A stretch of 64,000 nucleotides of DNA from Amphirosellinia nigrospora. Its lineage: Eukaryota; Ascomycota; Sordariomycetes; Xylariales; Xylariaceae. Location of the stretch: contig SCHM01000001.1 of assembly GCA_004123355.1 (NCBI GenBank), positions 4,022,001 through 4,086,000 on the forward strand, written 5' to 3'. Made by a program: the position numbers and the translations under genes. A model generated the notes under the pieces. That model was not told the DNA's origin and did no database searches. It was given only the letters and a program-made list of their open reading frames with translations. The first letter of the stretch is position 1. Each line of letters begins with the position of its first letter. Shown here piece by piece: positions 1 to 11,586 of the stretch.

Positions 1-39
1 GCATTGGGCAAAATTCCTGGAAATTAGACACTATGCAGT

Positions 40-69
40 CGCAATCGTAATCGCAATCGCAATCGCAAA
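40..69. repeat. (CGCAAT)n hexamer microsatellite
   Basis: Five imperfect copies of CGCAAT lie in tandem; the second has T for C (CGTAAT) and the last ends in AAA. The run sits in non-coding DNA. Confidence 0.85.
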
Positions 70-1948
70 CAGTCGTTTCTTACCAATGACGTGCTACCAT
101 TTATACGACGGGCAGAGTAGAATCTGGGGTAGCTTCGGTGCTGTTAGTCTGTCGCTAATAAACATCACCCCAAAGTGACATGCCGAGGCGAAAAAGCACT
201 TGGCGCTTGTCCAATGTTGCCGCGACTTGTACCAACACTACCTAGGTTTAGTAAACCCTTGAGAACTTTCTATTATAAGGAAACAATTGGACTGCTCTTA
301 CGTAGTGCCAGGTACACTATTATCAAAACATCAAATTAAACACCATAATAAGCTATTCACTGTCAATGAAAGTGTTTCGTCCGATCCCTTCAGACATCTA
401 CTGTAGTTTACTTTGTGAGAGTTGGCGAGTCTAACTGTAACTACCAATTAGCGAAGAGAACTCGTCCCGAAATACAGAGTTGGCCCCGCTGCGGGTAGGT
501 CATGTCTCGCTCCCGCATATGTCTCCACAGGCGCCACAAAAACTCTTTGGTGTTGATACAGACACCTTCTTGCTAGCAAAATAACATATATCTGAAAATA
601 GAATGCTAGCCTTTAGTATGATGTAAGTAAGTGACTTCTAAGAATATGATTAACGTATATTGATCTGTGGAGCGATGTAAACATCCTGCGTCTGTCCTAG
701 ACTTAGAACAACTGCGGAACGCGGTAACGTAGAAACAAATAATTCCATACAATGTAGATTGAATATTGTTCCCAACGGAGGAGGTGAGGTAAGAGATATA
801 GATCCGATCCCGTCCATCTCGACATACGGTATTATCGATAAGATAGCACAGTTTAAAAAGTACGTGCACTGTATATCTGCTACCAGTTAAGCGCAAATGC
901 CGAGTTCTAACGTTTAGCTTAAAGTGCTTCCAACAAAGATTTGAGGCTGAATAATTATATCATTCCATACCTAATCTGCCGGATCTCAATACTTGTAGTT
1001 ACAGGGAGACTTTTAGATATCCAATGTTTCAGGATACATATCATTGACAAATAATGTCTCCTTTTTTCCCCCCATTGTACTGTCCCCTCCCAAGTTTTGT
1101 TCAAGAGTGCAGGTTACCGGCAGGCCGGGTTCTCGTTTTTGATGCACATATCTTGCTACAGTAGCCCAGGCTCATGCATGCATACGGTTACAGTCGTGTG
1201 GTGGTTATGTCCCCAACAAAATTTAATCTGCGTACTGGGAACTAAAATTTTGCTTGGTTTTCGCCTTCTTCACCGCCAAAAGTTGGTTTAAAGTGTGAGG
1301 ATAGAGAAGGATAGACTAGCTGCCGACTCCGCATCCATTCCCAATTAGCTCTTCTACACTACCTATCTGGTACTAGTATAATGGCGCGAGCCTCGGATAA
1401 CCTTCCCACCAACTACTCGGCCTCCAAAACGGGTTATAGATTCGTTAGACGAGGTGCATCTGATGTTTGTGTTACGTAGAGGCACTGTATCAGTGTCCAA
1501 GTACACACTACCAGTAGGTAGATAAGATATTGTAAGTACTCTGCACGTTGAGAGCTTCAACGCTTGGAGCACCATGTGCCTGCTAGGTACTTACCAAGAT
1601 ACCTACGTAAGCAAGCATCCTGGAAAAAAAATATCCCAAGAAATAGGTATAGTTGGAGCTGCGCATTCCCGTCCGTCGTGGTTTCATATTTATTCGGGCA
1701 TGTGAAAATGGTGTGAGAAGGCTGATAGGATTGTTTATGGATCGATTAGACCAGTCAAAGGATTGTTCCCTCGATCACATGCAAGCAGGAGCTCTAATTG
1801 CAAAACCTATAATACAATTTATATTGAGTCCCATGTTGATAAGATGGATCACAGACAGCTTCCCTATTAGTACTGTTGCACTAGGTTTCAGTGAGCCTAG
1901 CTATATTTGGTAGGGACCGAATTGTTGGGCCTCTCAGCATTGATCTAG

Positions 1949-2193
1949 AGTACAGGTCTCCAGGATGATAATCGTGTAGCGCCGTGCTAAAACTAGAAGA
2001 GCAAGAGTACTGCTACTCACGAGGCTGTTTATGAATTCAAGTAGAAACATAGCTGTTGATCAGTCTCGAAGCCTTTTTGCCACTTAGTAACCCCTGGTCC
2101 GCAAGTAGACATAGCAAAATTCTTACCAAAAATTCCCTGCCAGTACAAGCCCTAGCGCCGCGCTACACGATTATCATCCTGGAGACCTGTACT
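1949..2193. repeat. 40-bp inverted repeat around a ~165-bp core
   Basis: Bases 1949-1988 and 2154-2193 are reverse complements at 38 of 40 positions; the two mismatches lie near the inner ends. Similarity stops sharply at the outer ends. The core (1989-2153) shows no gene. The whole 245-bp unit could fold into a long hairpin. It could be a small non-autonomous DNA transposon (MITE-like), an inverted duplication, or an assembly-made foldback. No clear target-site duplication was seen. Confidence 0.7.
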
Positions 2194-3261
2194 TCTGTAT
2201 CCGGGATGTCCCTTCTGGCATATCGTCTACAATTCTGCTATCTATGTAAGTAGTACAGTAGCTACCGGAGAGTAACCTACCGATATTGTTGTGTATGGCT
2301 ACGAGGGTGATAACTGATAGTGTTGGAACCTTGATTCACAGAGGACTGAAAAAAGTGAATGCTGAAAAACAAAACTGTCAACAAATAATAAGCCTCAAGT
2401 TCTAATAATGTATTGAGTACACTAGTGTCTCGCAAACAGGACAGGTACCTAGTGTACGCAACCGCGGAGACCCGGACGGTTTGGGGTGCATGCGAAGTTT
2501 TAATTGGCTCAAATGACGGGCAGAGATGCTTGTGCAACCCTGAAACCACCCTGGGCGCACTACAATTCTGGCGGACCTGCATGCTGCAGCTATGATCCCG
2601 ACGCCCAATGATATCACAGGCCCGCCAGCCCAGCCTAACGCAAGTTCAACTGTTGAGTTCTGCGCCGTGCAACCAGTTACTTACTCAGTGTCAACTCACA
2701 GTACGATAGCATCTCGAACGAACGCCCGCTATGGAAGCCGGAGATCACGATGGCCGACAGAGCCGCGGCTTCCCCTCGTCCCAGTTTTCCAGTTTTCCAC
2801 TCATTCGCAGCTGTATTGTAGCGCAGCTTCAGGGTACGGGATACCCAACCAGGTTTACTGTACTGTAGATCAGATTGGCGGGACACTAGGGATCTAACAA
2901 CTCCATTTTCTTGTTGAACCTTTTTTTTTCTGATATTTACTACCTAGATGCAGCTCCTGTGTTCAGTCTCAAAATCTTAATTTGTCCCTGGTTCATAATC
3001 TCTCCCTCCACTCTCTCCCCTCCCATGCCAGTCAACCAACACTTAAAACTTGATTTCGCGGCATCTGCATCGTGTCTTCTCAACCCCGGCCATTGTTTTT
3101 TCTCGAAGCCGACCACACAAACCTACTAAGAGGTCATTGGAAGGTGATTATCACACGAGTCCTTACCTTCTGTTGCCAGCCTAAGCCCAGAACAAATTCC
3201 GAGCGCCTGCGTCGGTCCCTCACCAGATCGTATAGAGTCGTAGAAACTCGTTGCCGAAAAG

Positions 3262-4519
3262 ATGGCGACTCCCATCGTCTTTGCGTCGTATCCTCCAGCT
3301 AGTCTCTTCAGATTTCCTCCATACTCGGATCCGCAACCAATTCCCCCCCTCAGTCCGATTTCCTCTTTGCTATACCAGAAAACTGGTACGCAGCGGCCTT
3401 GGATCCTAAAGTCCCCATATATCGGCTGTATATGCGGTTACAGCAAAGGCTCTGAACGCCTATAACAGGTCCACTGGCAAGAAGCCATGGGCAATCAGCA
3501 AAACTAGGGCTTCGGGGCCTTTGTCGTCCTGCATAACATATTCCTTGCCGTGTACTCGGCCTGGACATGGTATGGCATGCTACGGGCGCTTCAAAACACA
3601 ATTGTCAGTCCAACGGCCCCGACGGTTGGGCCGCCACCGTCGATAGCTTTTGCAAGATGAACGGACCTGCCGGCTTAAGGGACGCACAAACATACAGCCG
3701 GTCTCCAAACACATGGGGCTCCCTCTCCGGTATTGAAGGTTTCTCCAAGCCGAGAGCAGGGTGGGCGACTCTGGAACGACGGTCTTGCCTTCTATGGGTG
3801 GCTCTTTTATCAGCAAATTTTATGAAGTTTTCGATACCCTCATCATCCTCGCCAAGGGCAAGTTTAGTTCGACCCTCCAGACCTATCATCATGCTGGTGC
3901 CATGATGGTATGTGGGCGGTATGCGCTACATGTCTTCGCCTATCTGGATTTTCGTATTCTTCAACTCTGCATCCACTCGCTTATGGTAAGTTTTTACGCA
4001 CGAATCCCTCTACTATTAAATGGTGTCTAATAAGTTTGCAGTATACTTACTACACAGTGACCGCTTTCAATATTCGTGTGCCCACGTTTATCAAGCGTAC
4101 TCTCACCTCGCTGCAAATCTCGCAGTTCGTCATTGGTGCTTCAGTAGCCATGGCCCACTCGTTTATATCGTATCTTGTGCCGTCCAGGCTGCTGCTCTGG
4201 GACGAAGTACCACAAGGTGAACTGTATTGACACAACTGGTCAAACATTTGCCATCTGGCTAAACGTAACCTCTCGCGCCTCTTACGTATCTTTTTGTATC
4301 GTTCTTCATCGCAAGCTATCTCGCCGTAGCAAGGCTGAGGTCGTACGCGGGAAGACTGATCGCCGCCGGAGCAACGTTGTCTTGGCCGAGAAGGCGAGCT
4401 GGGACGCGGCCCGCGGACTTGAGCGTGAAATGTACGGCGAGAGCAACGAGGGTGTCATTATTGAAGAGAGTGATGATCAACTGGCACTGCTGAGGTTCGG
4501 CCCCGGACAAACGGTGTGA
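3262..4519 (+). CDS. Fatty-acid elongase, ELO/GNS1-SUR4 family
   Basis: ELO proteins are ER membrane enzymes that condense malonyl-CoA with acyl-CoA, the first step of fatty-acid elongation. The reading starts at the ATG at 3262 (MATPIVFASYPPASLF). It continues through a membrane segment (HNIFLAVYSAWTWYG), LWNDGLAFYGWLFY, SKFYEVFDTLIILAKGK, the histidine box QTYHHAGAMM, and the late motifs YTYYTVTAFNIRVP and DTTGQTFAIWLNV. An intron at 3986-4041 (56 bp) splits HSLM from YTYYT. The first histidine of the usual HxxHH box is glutamine (QTYHH). The coding path changes frame about six or seven times, for example near 3890-3985, mostly where one base of a G or C run seems missing; these are judged sequencing errors. 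The C-terminal frame after about 4300 is ambiguous, and 4519 is the stop of the hydrophilic tail I prefer. Confidence 0.9.
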
Positions 4520-5417
4520 GGGTCAATGGGAAGAAGCACTAGTAACCCAGCTCTTATGAAACCTTTGATTAGAGGGGCTTTCAGATTTTGTCATACATAA
4601 TAACGAGAAATCATTGCATTGGAAGGGGTTATGAGGCTAGGGAGTTCAGGAGTAGGAAAATGTCATTTCAAAGTCTGAGGAAGTCAGCAGGTAACGCCAG
4701 GATTACGAGACCAAATGAGGATTTCGTTCACTAGATACATGGTACCAGTACGCAATTCGCAGGCCTCAAGCGTTCCTGTAGTCATATTTGTCCGTTCAGT
4801 TTGTGAGGGTTACGATGTTTTTGGGGAGAGCTGGTGAAGGGCCGCTTTACTGCGGGTACCAGATGGTTCACCTTGAGATAGTCTACAGTATCAATATAAA
4901 CGTTGCATGCGTGCCATGTCTGACACATTTGACATCTACGTTACCCGAATCGATCCCTTCATACTGAAACTTCACTAAACTTTGTGAATTTTACGAAGAA
5001 TGAGTGATGTCTTGATGGTCGATCCTAATATCGGTTAGGACTATCATACCCAGCACGTTTAATCAGTCGTCATCGCTACTTCGACGTGTTAGTGTTAACA
5101 TGGCTGCACATGCTCACACGTCATTGTACTATACACCGAATAAATGCCTTAACCTTTTCGAAAACCCGAGGGAGATGCTCAGTACGGAATGAATTGGTGG
5201 TTTTATATCTCCCTACATGAAAAGAAAAGAGATGTAGTTTCTTTCTTCCATACCCGTGGCTACCGCCTCGCTACCTAGGATGATGTCCAGCAACTGCACT
5301 TACGCGAAAGGGTGGCCCAAGACCTGCTCATACATTATGATCGTTTTTCTTCTTGTCTCTTGGAAGCCGACGCTTCGCTGTAGAGGAGTCAGCGATGGCT
5401 TCATCGGATTGTTAGAA
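4520..5417. other. Intergenic stretch, nothing recognised
   Basis: No coding pattern, RNA gene or repeat could be supported here. It is the shared 3' flank of the elongase (+) and the small conserved gene (-). Confidence 0.5.
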
Positions 5418-5757
5418 CTAAAAGGAGGCAATAGAGGGAAGCATACTCAGTGACACTGGCGGCGTTAGCAGTGGTGCCGGCAACGGTAGATGGATGCTGG
5501 GTTCCGGCCCTGGCCTCGAGGCCACAGCCGAGGCTGCGAGCATGGCTGTGATGGTGGGCGCAAAGGTTTCATCTCTGGAGGAGTCCGTGTTGTTTTGCTT
5601 CTTCCATTCGTTCCAGGCTGCTCTGGCTGCTTGGGGGTCGAACGGACTTCGATTGCCCATGCGGAATGCGGGGCCTGTAAAGGCAGCGGCGGCGGGGGGG
5701 CGTGATAACCTTCTCGGAACCGGGGTTGGCGTTAGTGGTGGTGGTAGGCTTATCCAT
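5418..5757 (-). CDS. Small conserved hypothetical protein
   Basis: The start is the ATG at 5757, opening MDKPTTTTNANPGSEKVITP. A run of seven C's on the coding strand (around 5693-5699) forces a frame change. The next frame then reads AAAFTGPAFRMGNRSPFDPQ, followed by AARAAWNEWKKQNNTDSS and a mixed polar tail that ends at 5418. The joined product would be about 110 residues, alanine/proline-rich in the first part with a short charged helix (AWNEWKKQN). It has no signal peptide or membrane segment. The continuity of sense across the C-run and the non-random composition support a real gene. I do not know its function. The true C-terminus is uncertain, because another frame error may lie near the end. 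Confidence 0.55.
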
Positions 5758-5999
5758 TATACCGACGTAGTGGAGTGAGAACGAGGAGAAATAAATACGC
5801 AGCAGAAGCTTAGGCAGTATTGATAAGGGTAGCTGTTGGAATAGGATGGCGGGATTGAGAGGGAAACAATACTGGGAGTTGTATGGAGAGAAGGAGGAGA
5901 GGGAGAGAGCTGTTGGCCTCACAGGAGCAAGTGCGATAATATGAATTTACCTACATCTACGGCAACTTACCACAAACTAACAACTCGGGGCAAACGTCT

Positions 6000-6529
6000 T
6001 TGTTTATCTATTCACTACTTTATGCAAACCCACTAGTAATAGGTAACGTGTACCCTTCCATATCTCCTATTGAATCGTATAACGGGCGGTGTTTATTACC
6101 AAAACAAGATATCCGGCCCCGACTATCTGAACAGAACGATGACGATGACGATGACGATGACAACCTGTCTGGACAAGGCGATATCGATGATAGGAGCGAG
6201 GCAATCTCATCAAACGACGCAGAGGTCGACGTCGCATACAAAGTGCCGGGCAGCAATAAAAAATATGTGCTGATGGATACGAAGGTGTTGAAGAGCTGGA
6301 GAAGCGATATGGAGGACCTCCAGCATAAAATTAAGGCCGCAGAGTTGGATGGCACAGAGCTGTAGAAGATGATACGCGCGACGTCTAATATCAGAACCAG
6401 CTGATACAGCGTCAGAACGAGGTCCTAACGAATGAAATGGACCATATGCGTAAAAACATTAAGACAATGATGCGAGCAGCAGTACGGGACGAGATCGGAT
6501 CACACATCTCTTCTATCAAGACCTTCTGA
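6000..6529 (+). pseudogene. Acidic, coiled-coil-like remnant of unknown origin
   Basis: A frame open from 6000 to 6365 carries a run of aspartates encoded by a GATGAC repeat, then a charged helical stretch (KVLKSWRSDMEDLQHKIKAA). After its stop another frame gives NEVLTNEMDHMRKNIK and then RAAVRDEIGSHISSIKTF, stopping at 6529. Heptad-like spacing of L/M/I residues suggests a coiled coil. At least two frame changes or stops separate the pieces. It may be a degraded host gene, a fragment of a mobile element's accessory protein, or a real gene with sequencing errors. No domain was recognised and the start is not certain. Confidence 0.35.
6138..6161. repeat. (GATGAC)4 repeat
   Basis: Four perfect GATGAC units encode the aspartate run of the overlapping coiled-coil remnant. 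Confidence 0.9.
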
Positions 6530-7449
6530 TTAAAGTGTGCCTAGAGGATGCAAGGTACGTTTACACTCCTTGCTGACGAGATGACTAACTTGACCTAGTA
6601 CGATCTAGGAACTTGATTTTCAAGTAACTTTCATATTACCTGCTTGTTGTAATCTTTAAAGCTAAGTAACTTGACAGTCTTTCCATACCCTGCAACATAA
6701 AGGCCAGACCCTACGCTGATCGAGTTAGGAAGGAAATATACAAGATAGGTAAGGCTGTCCCTCAAATTCATCTTGGGGCCAGGGGTATTACCTTAGGATA
6801 CTGATGAGAACTACCTGGAAGCACAATTAGTAGTCAATCCATACTAGTCACGTATTAGGCAAACCTAGGTAAGGTAAGTTCTGTTAAATTATATTATTGT
6901 CATCTATGTAGTCAATCAGCCTATCTTAGGCTCATAAGTATAGGTGATTCTTGATATTACTCTCAAAACCCAAACTGAGCGTATGTACGACTGGTAGTTG
7001 GTCAAATTAACTACCAGGTCCGGCAAGCATTTGCCAACGCTCCATGTCCAACTCCAAACTCCGGCCATGTATTCCAAAATCTATAATCGACCGCTATGAA
7101 TCAGGATCGTCTCACCTATGCATCAAACCAATTCCCCAAAATCTATAGCTCGCTTTCCATGACCAATCCGTGATTTGCCATTACATTGGGTATCATAATG
7201 TCGAAAGGAAATCCAGCAGCTCCTTTACCCAAATGTTGCGCATTGCTTGGTGCATGATCACCATTTATGCCCGCATGTCTGTACGTGCTGGGGATCATTG
7301 ACCTCGTGTGTGATATAAACATGTTACTGTGATCGAGCATTACGTCGTAAATATTGTGCGACCAAATGGTCGGACTCTGATGAGAACCGATTTGAGCGAG
7401 ACGTCTGTGCTCATACTCCAAGCTGATAGCAAATAAAACTCGTATATCA
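6530..7449. other. Intergenic stretch, nothing recognised
   Basis: A fairly AT-rich stretch with no supported gene or RNA. Variants of the TAGGTA half-site occur (for example around 6860-6880). Confidence 0.5.
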
Positions 7450-8441
7450 TTAGAATGTGCTCCAATGCCAATCTCGAGGAACACTCATGGCGATCTCGGC
7501 TGGGTGGGGAGCTTGGGAGTTTACTCCGGTTGGTGTCGTAACAATAGGCTTGTGGGTGCCGTCTGAGAAACCCGCCTATCGGACGAGTCATCGCTGGATG
7601 CTTGACTATTTGTTCTACTACGCCATGCCTGAAATTCGGAATAGCAATGTGAACATGCCCGACTTATGGTTCCCCTAGGGTTATAGTTTGCGTCCTGATC
7701 GAGGGGGATCCCAAAGGTAGAATGAAGGTCACAGAAGATGTTTCCACATCTTCTGCAATGATGTCGTCTTGTCCAGTAGTTGAAGTGACGTAGACATGAT
7801 GGTTCGTCACAGATTGTGGCTTCGGAGTCGGGCTACGCTGTTGTATCAGTTACTGGCTCACAAAGTGACACGAGTGGGCATGCCTCGTACATATGGCACA
7901 AGGCATATATGGCACAAGGCATATGTGGGACTTTGTGCAGGTGTATGAACATACCTTCCAATGCTGCCGCGTGGGTGGCGCCGTCGGCTTAGGGAACAGA
8001 TCTAGGTTCCACTCACTTTCCACACACTTCGTGTCATCGTCGGTGGATCGTCGACTTAGGCGTCCCCAAGCTCCCAAGCCAGGCAAGCTTATGAAGCTAT
8101 TGGCAGAAGATACGGGTCTATCGTCACCCAGACCCGGTGTTTGGGGTTCGCCTTCGTTCTTGTTACCATGGCATCTCTTGTAAGGATGCTCAGTCGGCCG
8201 CAAAACCGCGGGCATGTACATTGGGCGTAATCCTTGACGGCGATATGGTTTGGTCGAGGTGGGGAGCCATTGTTGGAGGTGCTTAGGGGAGACACCTGCC
8301 GGGATTGATAGCCCTGAGCGGCCTGCTGGTTGCATAGTCGGCCAGTTGTGCATGCGCATATGCTTGCGGTTGTGGCTGGTGTTGAAAGTAGTGCGACGGC
8401 TGAGTATCGGCCAGCCTGGGCATGATAAAATCTGCCGCCAT
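7450..8441 (-). CDS. FYVE zinc-finger protein (PI3P-binding)
   Basis: FYVE domains bind phosphatidylinositol 3-phosphate on endosomes and the vacuole. The start is taken as the ATG at 8441 (MAADFIMPRLADTQPSHYF), followed by a Q/P/H-rich segment, RRQGLRPMYMPAVLRPTEHP, SFISLPGLGAWGRLSRRS and WNLDLFPKPTAPPTRQHWK. An intron at 7833-7954 (122 bp) follows. The next exon holds the FYVE finger: PDSEATICDEPSC, TRRHHCRRCGNIFC and RACSHC, with the hallmark R-R-H-H-C-R-R-C-G and the expected cysteines; the first pair is spaced C-x4-C. The product ends AMSVPRDWHWSTF with the stop at 7450, a tail I recall from related fungal FYVE proteins. Several frame changes occur in the Q-rich N-terminal third and near 7520, so no single open frame shows the gene. 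It is not VPS27, since no VHS domain or UIM is seen. Confidence 0.83.
7891..7922. repeat. 16-bp tandem duplication inside the FYVE gene intron
   Basis: ATATGGCACAAGGCAT occurs twice head to tail with no mismatch. It lies wholly within the intron at 7833-7954, so it does not alter the protein. Confidence 0.85.
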
Positions 8442-11400
8442 CCCAGAGAACCTCGGATCAACCCTATGGGTTGAAAATGGGTCCGCTGTGGAAATGTTGC
8501 AAGTCGCGGCGAAAAAGCGACCAGAACTTCAATAGGGAGCTTTGTTGGTAGACGTAGTTCTTCTCTTTGCTGCTATCGACAAATAGCGTGGCATAAAGGG
8601 GCAAGCACGAATAATTGGTGTTGATCTCGACAGAGTAGATAGCGCGTGATACGATGCGATGCGATGCGATGCAATGTGATTAGCCACAACCACAGCAAGT
8701 GACACCGCCTAGGAAGAGAAGAGGGTGGTTTGTTTTTGGCCCTCTTCTAAACAGATGCAAGACACTGCCTAGCCAGACTAGCTTTCAGTGTTGTCGTTAC
8801 CGATGAAATGCTGCTGGTTCGGTTGCCTGGTTCGAGCGTTGTCCGAGTGTCCTGTTGGTGCGAAGGTTGAAAATGTGAGGCAAGTCGACGCAGTCGGTCT
8901 GCAGGATGTTCGGAGCTGCACACGAATAAAAATCGATTGCTCGGTAACTGTCTTTAGGCGGTTCTAGGCACTTCTGTCTCCAGTGGCTGAGAATGGCTGC
9001 AAGATATCGGATAGCAGAGGTTGATGGGTGTTGGTTACGGAGGGACGGGACGTGGTTCAGGGCATGAAAGAAAGACGCTCCAGCACCCCCTTTCTCGGTA
9101 TGGTGGGTGTGTTGCGCCAAAAGAATACAGCAGGCGACCGACGCTGAATAAAAAAGCAGCACACGACACCAGACAACTCACGATGTATGGATTTGGAGGG
9201 AGGCTCCCCTACTGATAAGTAAGTACGTAAGGTGTTAGTTATTAGTGATCGCTATTATTTACGGTGCCTCCGCAGCAGCGTCCATCCATGCCAGTTCACA
9301 GTTCATGGATTGGCAAATATGATTTAGTACTATGTATGCTGTCCCATGGACCCTGAAAAGCGCGCACTCATTGGCCCAGCCCGATCTAAGGAACATCTTC
9401 CGAACCACTTTGGTATCTTGGCGCTCCTTTCAGTGCAGAGATAATGGGGCCACGGGGCTTCACACTGTGCTGTTGTGCTCGCATCCTATGCACACCGTGC
9501 CATGCATACTATACTAGATATGTACAGTATAAGCGCATGCGTCGAGCTGCCATTCCAGCGCTGTCGTGCACTACTCTACTGTAAGTAAGGTAAGGCGGTC
9601 AACTCTCACCATCGTCATCTCACTCCCTCACTTATCCTTTGCTGGTTATAGATAAGCCCCTCGAAATGCTGGGTGCACGTCATATAGCCGTTACTACTGG
9701 CGCGACAATACCAGAGCATCTCGATCGCCGTCTCCCCCATAGAGTGCTGGCAATTTAACGTACATGAGAGTCGCAGCACAATATCAAGCCGAGGTATGAC
9801 TCCCGAGCTGATCAGTGGGTGGATGGTAGTTCTGTGTTGTGGCAAAGCGGCGAGTGACAAGTTGTCCTCTCTTACCTTGCTCTGTTCTCGGCTTCCGTCG
9901 GTGGGCATCGGTGGCGCCGACCGGGACTCCTACACCACATGCTTTCGAAACAATACGCTACAAAACAGAGAACATTACTTAAGAGCTTCGAATAAGTAAC
10001 TCATGCAAGTCTACTGGGCTCAAAGATGAGGGCTGCTGACTTACTTATCTGACATGTGAATTCTATCCAAGAGTCAGTTTTGCTTTCGAGCAACTCTTCT
10101 TTAACCCGACCCCTCCTTGATATTTACTCATGTCTTTACAATTATCATGACTTTAGTTACCAACGGATGGGTCTGCGGGCTTATGCTTCTAACTTACACG
10201 GGGATAGCACTAGATTCATAACTAGGCGTTGTTCATTTTCCCGTCAAGGCTAGTATACGCGGTACGGGTATCACAACTATTAGTATAGCTTCCAAAGGCC
10301 CTCCATAACCCCGCCGTCCGGCAGGTAATTTACCCAACAATTAGTATCTACTTCCGGAAGAAGACAAGCAACCTTATGGTGAAGGAAGCATCGAATGTCT
10401 GACAAACCTAACATGAATCACGATAAAGAGTCAACAATCCTTCCGAGGGGCCTGCCAAAGTAAACATAAATAGACTGGCATATTGGATAATCACTCGGTC
10501 ATGTTATGTTGAACACCTTACACTACAGCGTACGTGGACTGACTCCGCATGTCGCGTGCAACAGTCCATACGGCGCAGAAGCACTGTCCCCTCACAGTGT
10601 CCCGGCTGCTGCAGGTTTATCTTTAGGTCGGCACTGATTGGATATTATCACGCCACTAACGCGAGTAAGGGTTGGGCACTTAGGTAGCCAAGCCTCCAAG
10701 AATACTGTACACTACGCTACCTAGTACAAACACCATCACTTGCCGCCGCCAAGCCACCAGTATCCCTGCCGTCTTTGTGGTGAGCGATTCGGTCCGCCTC
10801 TGGTGGTGCGGTAAGGTAGGTAAGCTCTTGAGTTGCCAACACTTTGCCGTCATACTTAAACTTGTATAATCTCACATAGGACAAGATACCTAATAAGCTA
10901 TTTGTTACATACAGTATGCGCGCTTCCTCAACGTGGCAAGCTAGCCTGACTAGGGCAGACGGCATAATTCAGACCCTAACATGCTAAGTGGGCCTAACAT
11001 CTGCGCTGTTATCGCTCAACCCTAATTGGCTGCTTGCTGGATCGCACCCGAATGGGAAGTGCTAAGCAATTCCTAAATAGGATCTACATTTTACTTTGGT
11101 TACGTACTGCCAACACTTCCATCTCGGGGTTGATCTTGGTATTGATCGGATTTCTTGAAATCTAATAGTATAGTTAAGACACGGAAATAGGGATACGTAG
11201 TATAACATATGCTTATAGAGCACTAATTTAAATGCAACAACTTTCCTTCACCCATTTTCAATATATAGTTGGCAAACGAGGCGCCTTATAACTCGTCTCA
11301 AAAACTACACAGGTCTTGCGTCGTTTTGAAACTTTAGGGGTAGTTATATGCAAAACTTACATAGCCGAATACTTATTTATTACTGTCCGTTTTTTCATCC

Positions 11401-11586
11401 TGCGATTTATACTGCCATATCGAAGCCTTGCATCCAGTCGGCCGACAGCCACATGCCGATGTGGTCTGATTCTGATGTCAGTCAGACGTAGATGCTTATA
11501 AGAGTTGATTAAGATAAGCCTCAGATGCATCGTGGTGTGTTTGGCGCGAAGGAGGCATAGTATTATGATTCTTAGTAAAGACGAAA
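8442..11586. other. Gene-poor region
   Basis: The first few hundred bases are the probable promoter and leader of the FYVE gene, with a GATGC repeat at 8648-8680. The rest contains only short random frames and no recognised RNA or element. Several open frames of 60-120 codons (for example 8797-9162 and 9615-9908 on the minus strand) have no recognisable sequence. Confidence 0.5.
8648..8680. repeat. (GATGC)n microsatellite
   Basis: Tandem pentamers, three perfect and the flanking ones imperfect, lie about 200 bases upstream of the FYVE gene start. Confidence 0.85.

Larger units (their letters stand above)
1..3261. other. Gene-poor region upstream of the elongase gene
   Basis: No open frame here resembles a known protein and none has the composition of the coding regions further on. 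The stretch holds a hexamer microsatellite near its start and a 40-bp inverted repeat at 1949-2193, both listed separately. The last 300 bases or so, with T-runs and C/T-rich tracts (for example 2920-3020), are probably the promoter and 5' leader of the elongase gene. Confidence 0.5.

Noticed and set aside
1653-2253. Frames of 86 and 65 codons around the inverted repeat, considered as transposase remains
   Set aside because: No DDE, helix-turn-helix or other transposase motif could be found in any frame.
8797-9162. 121-codon frame on the minus strand upstream of the FYVE gene
   Set aside because: No recognisable motif. It lies where the FYVE promoter or leader is expected and its composition does not stand out from random.
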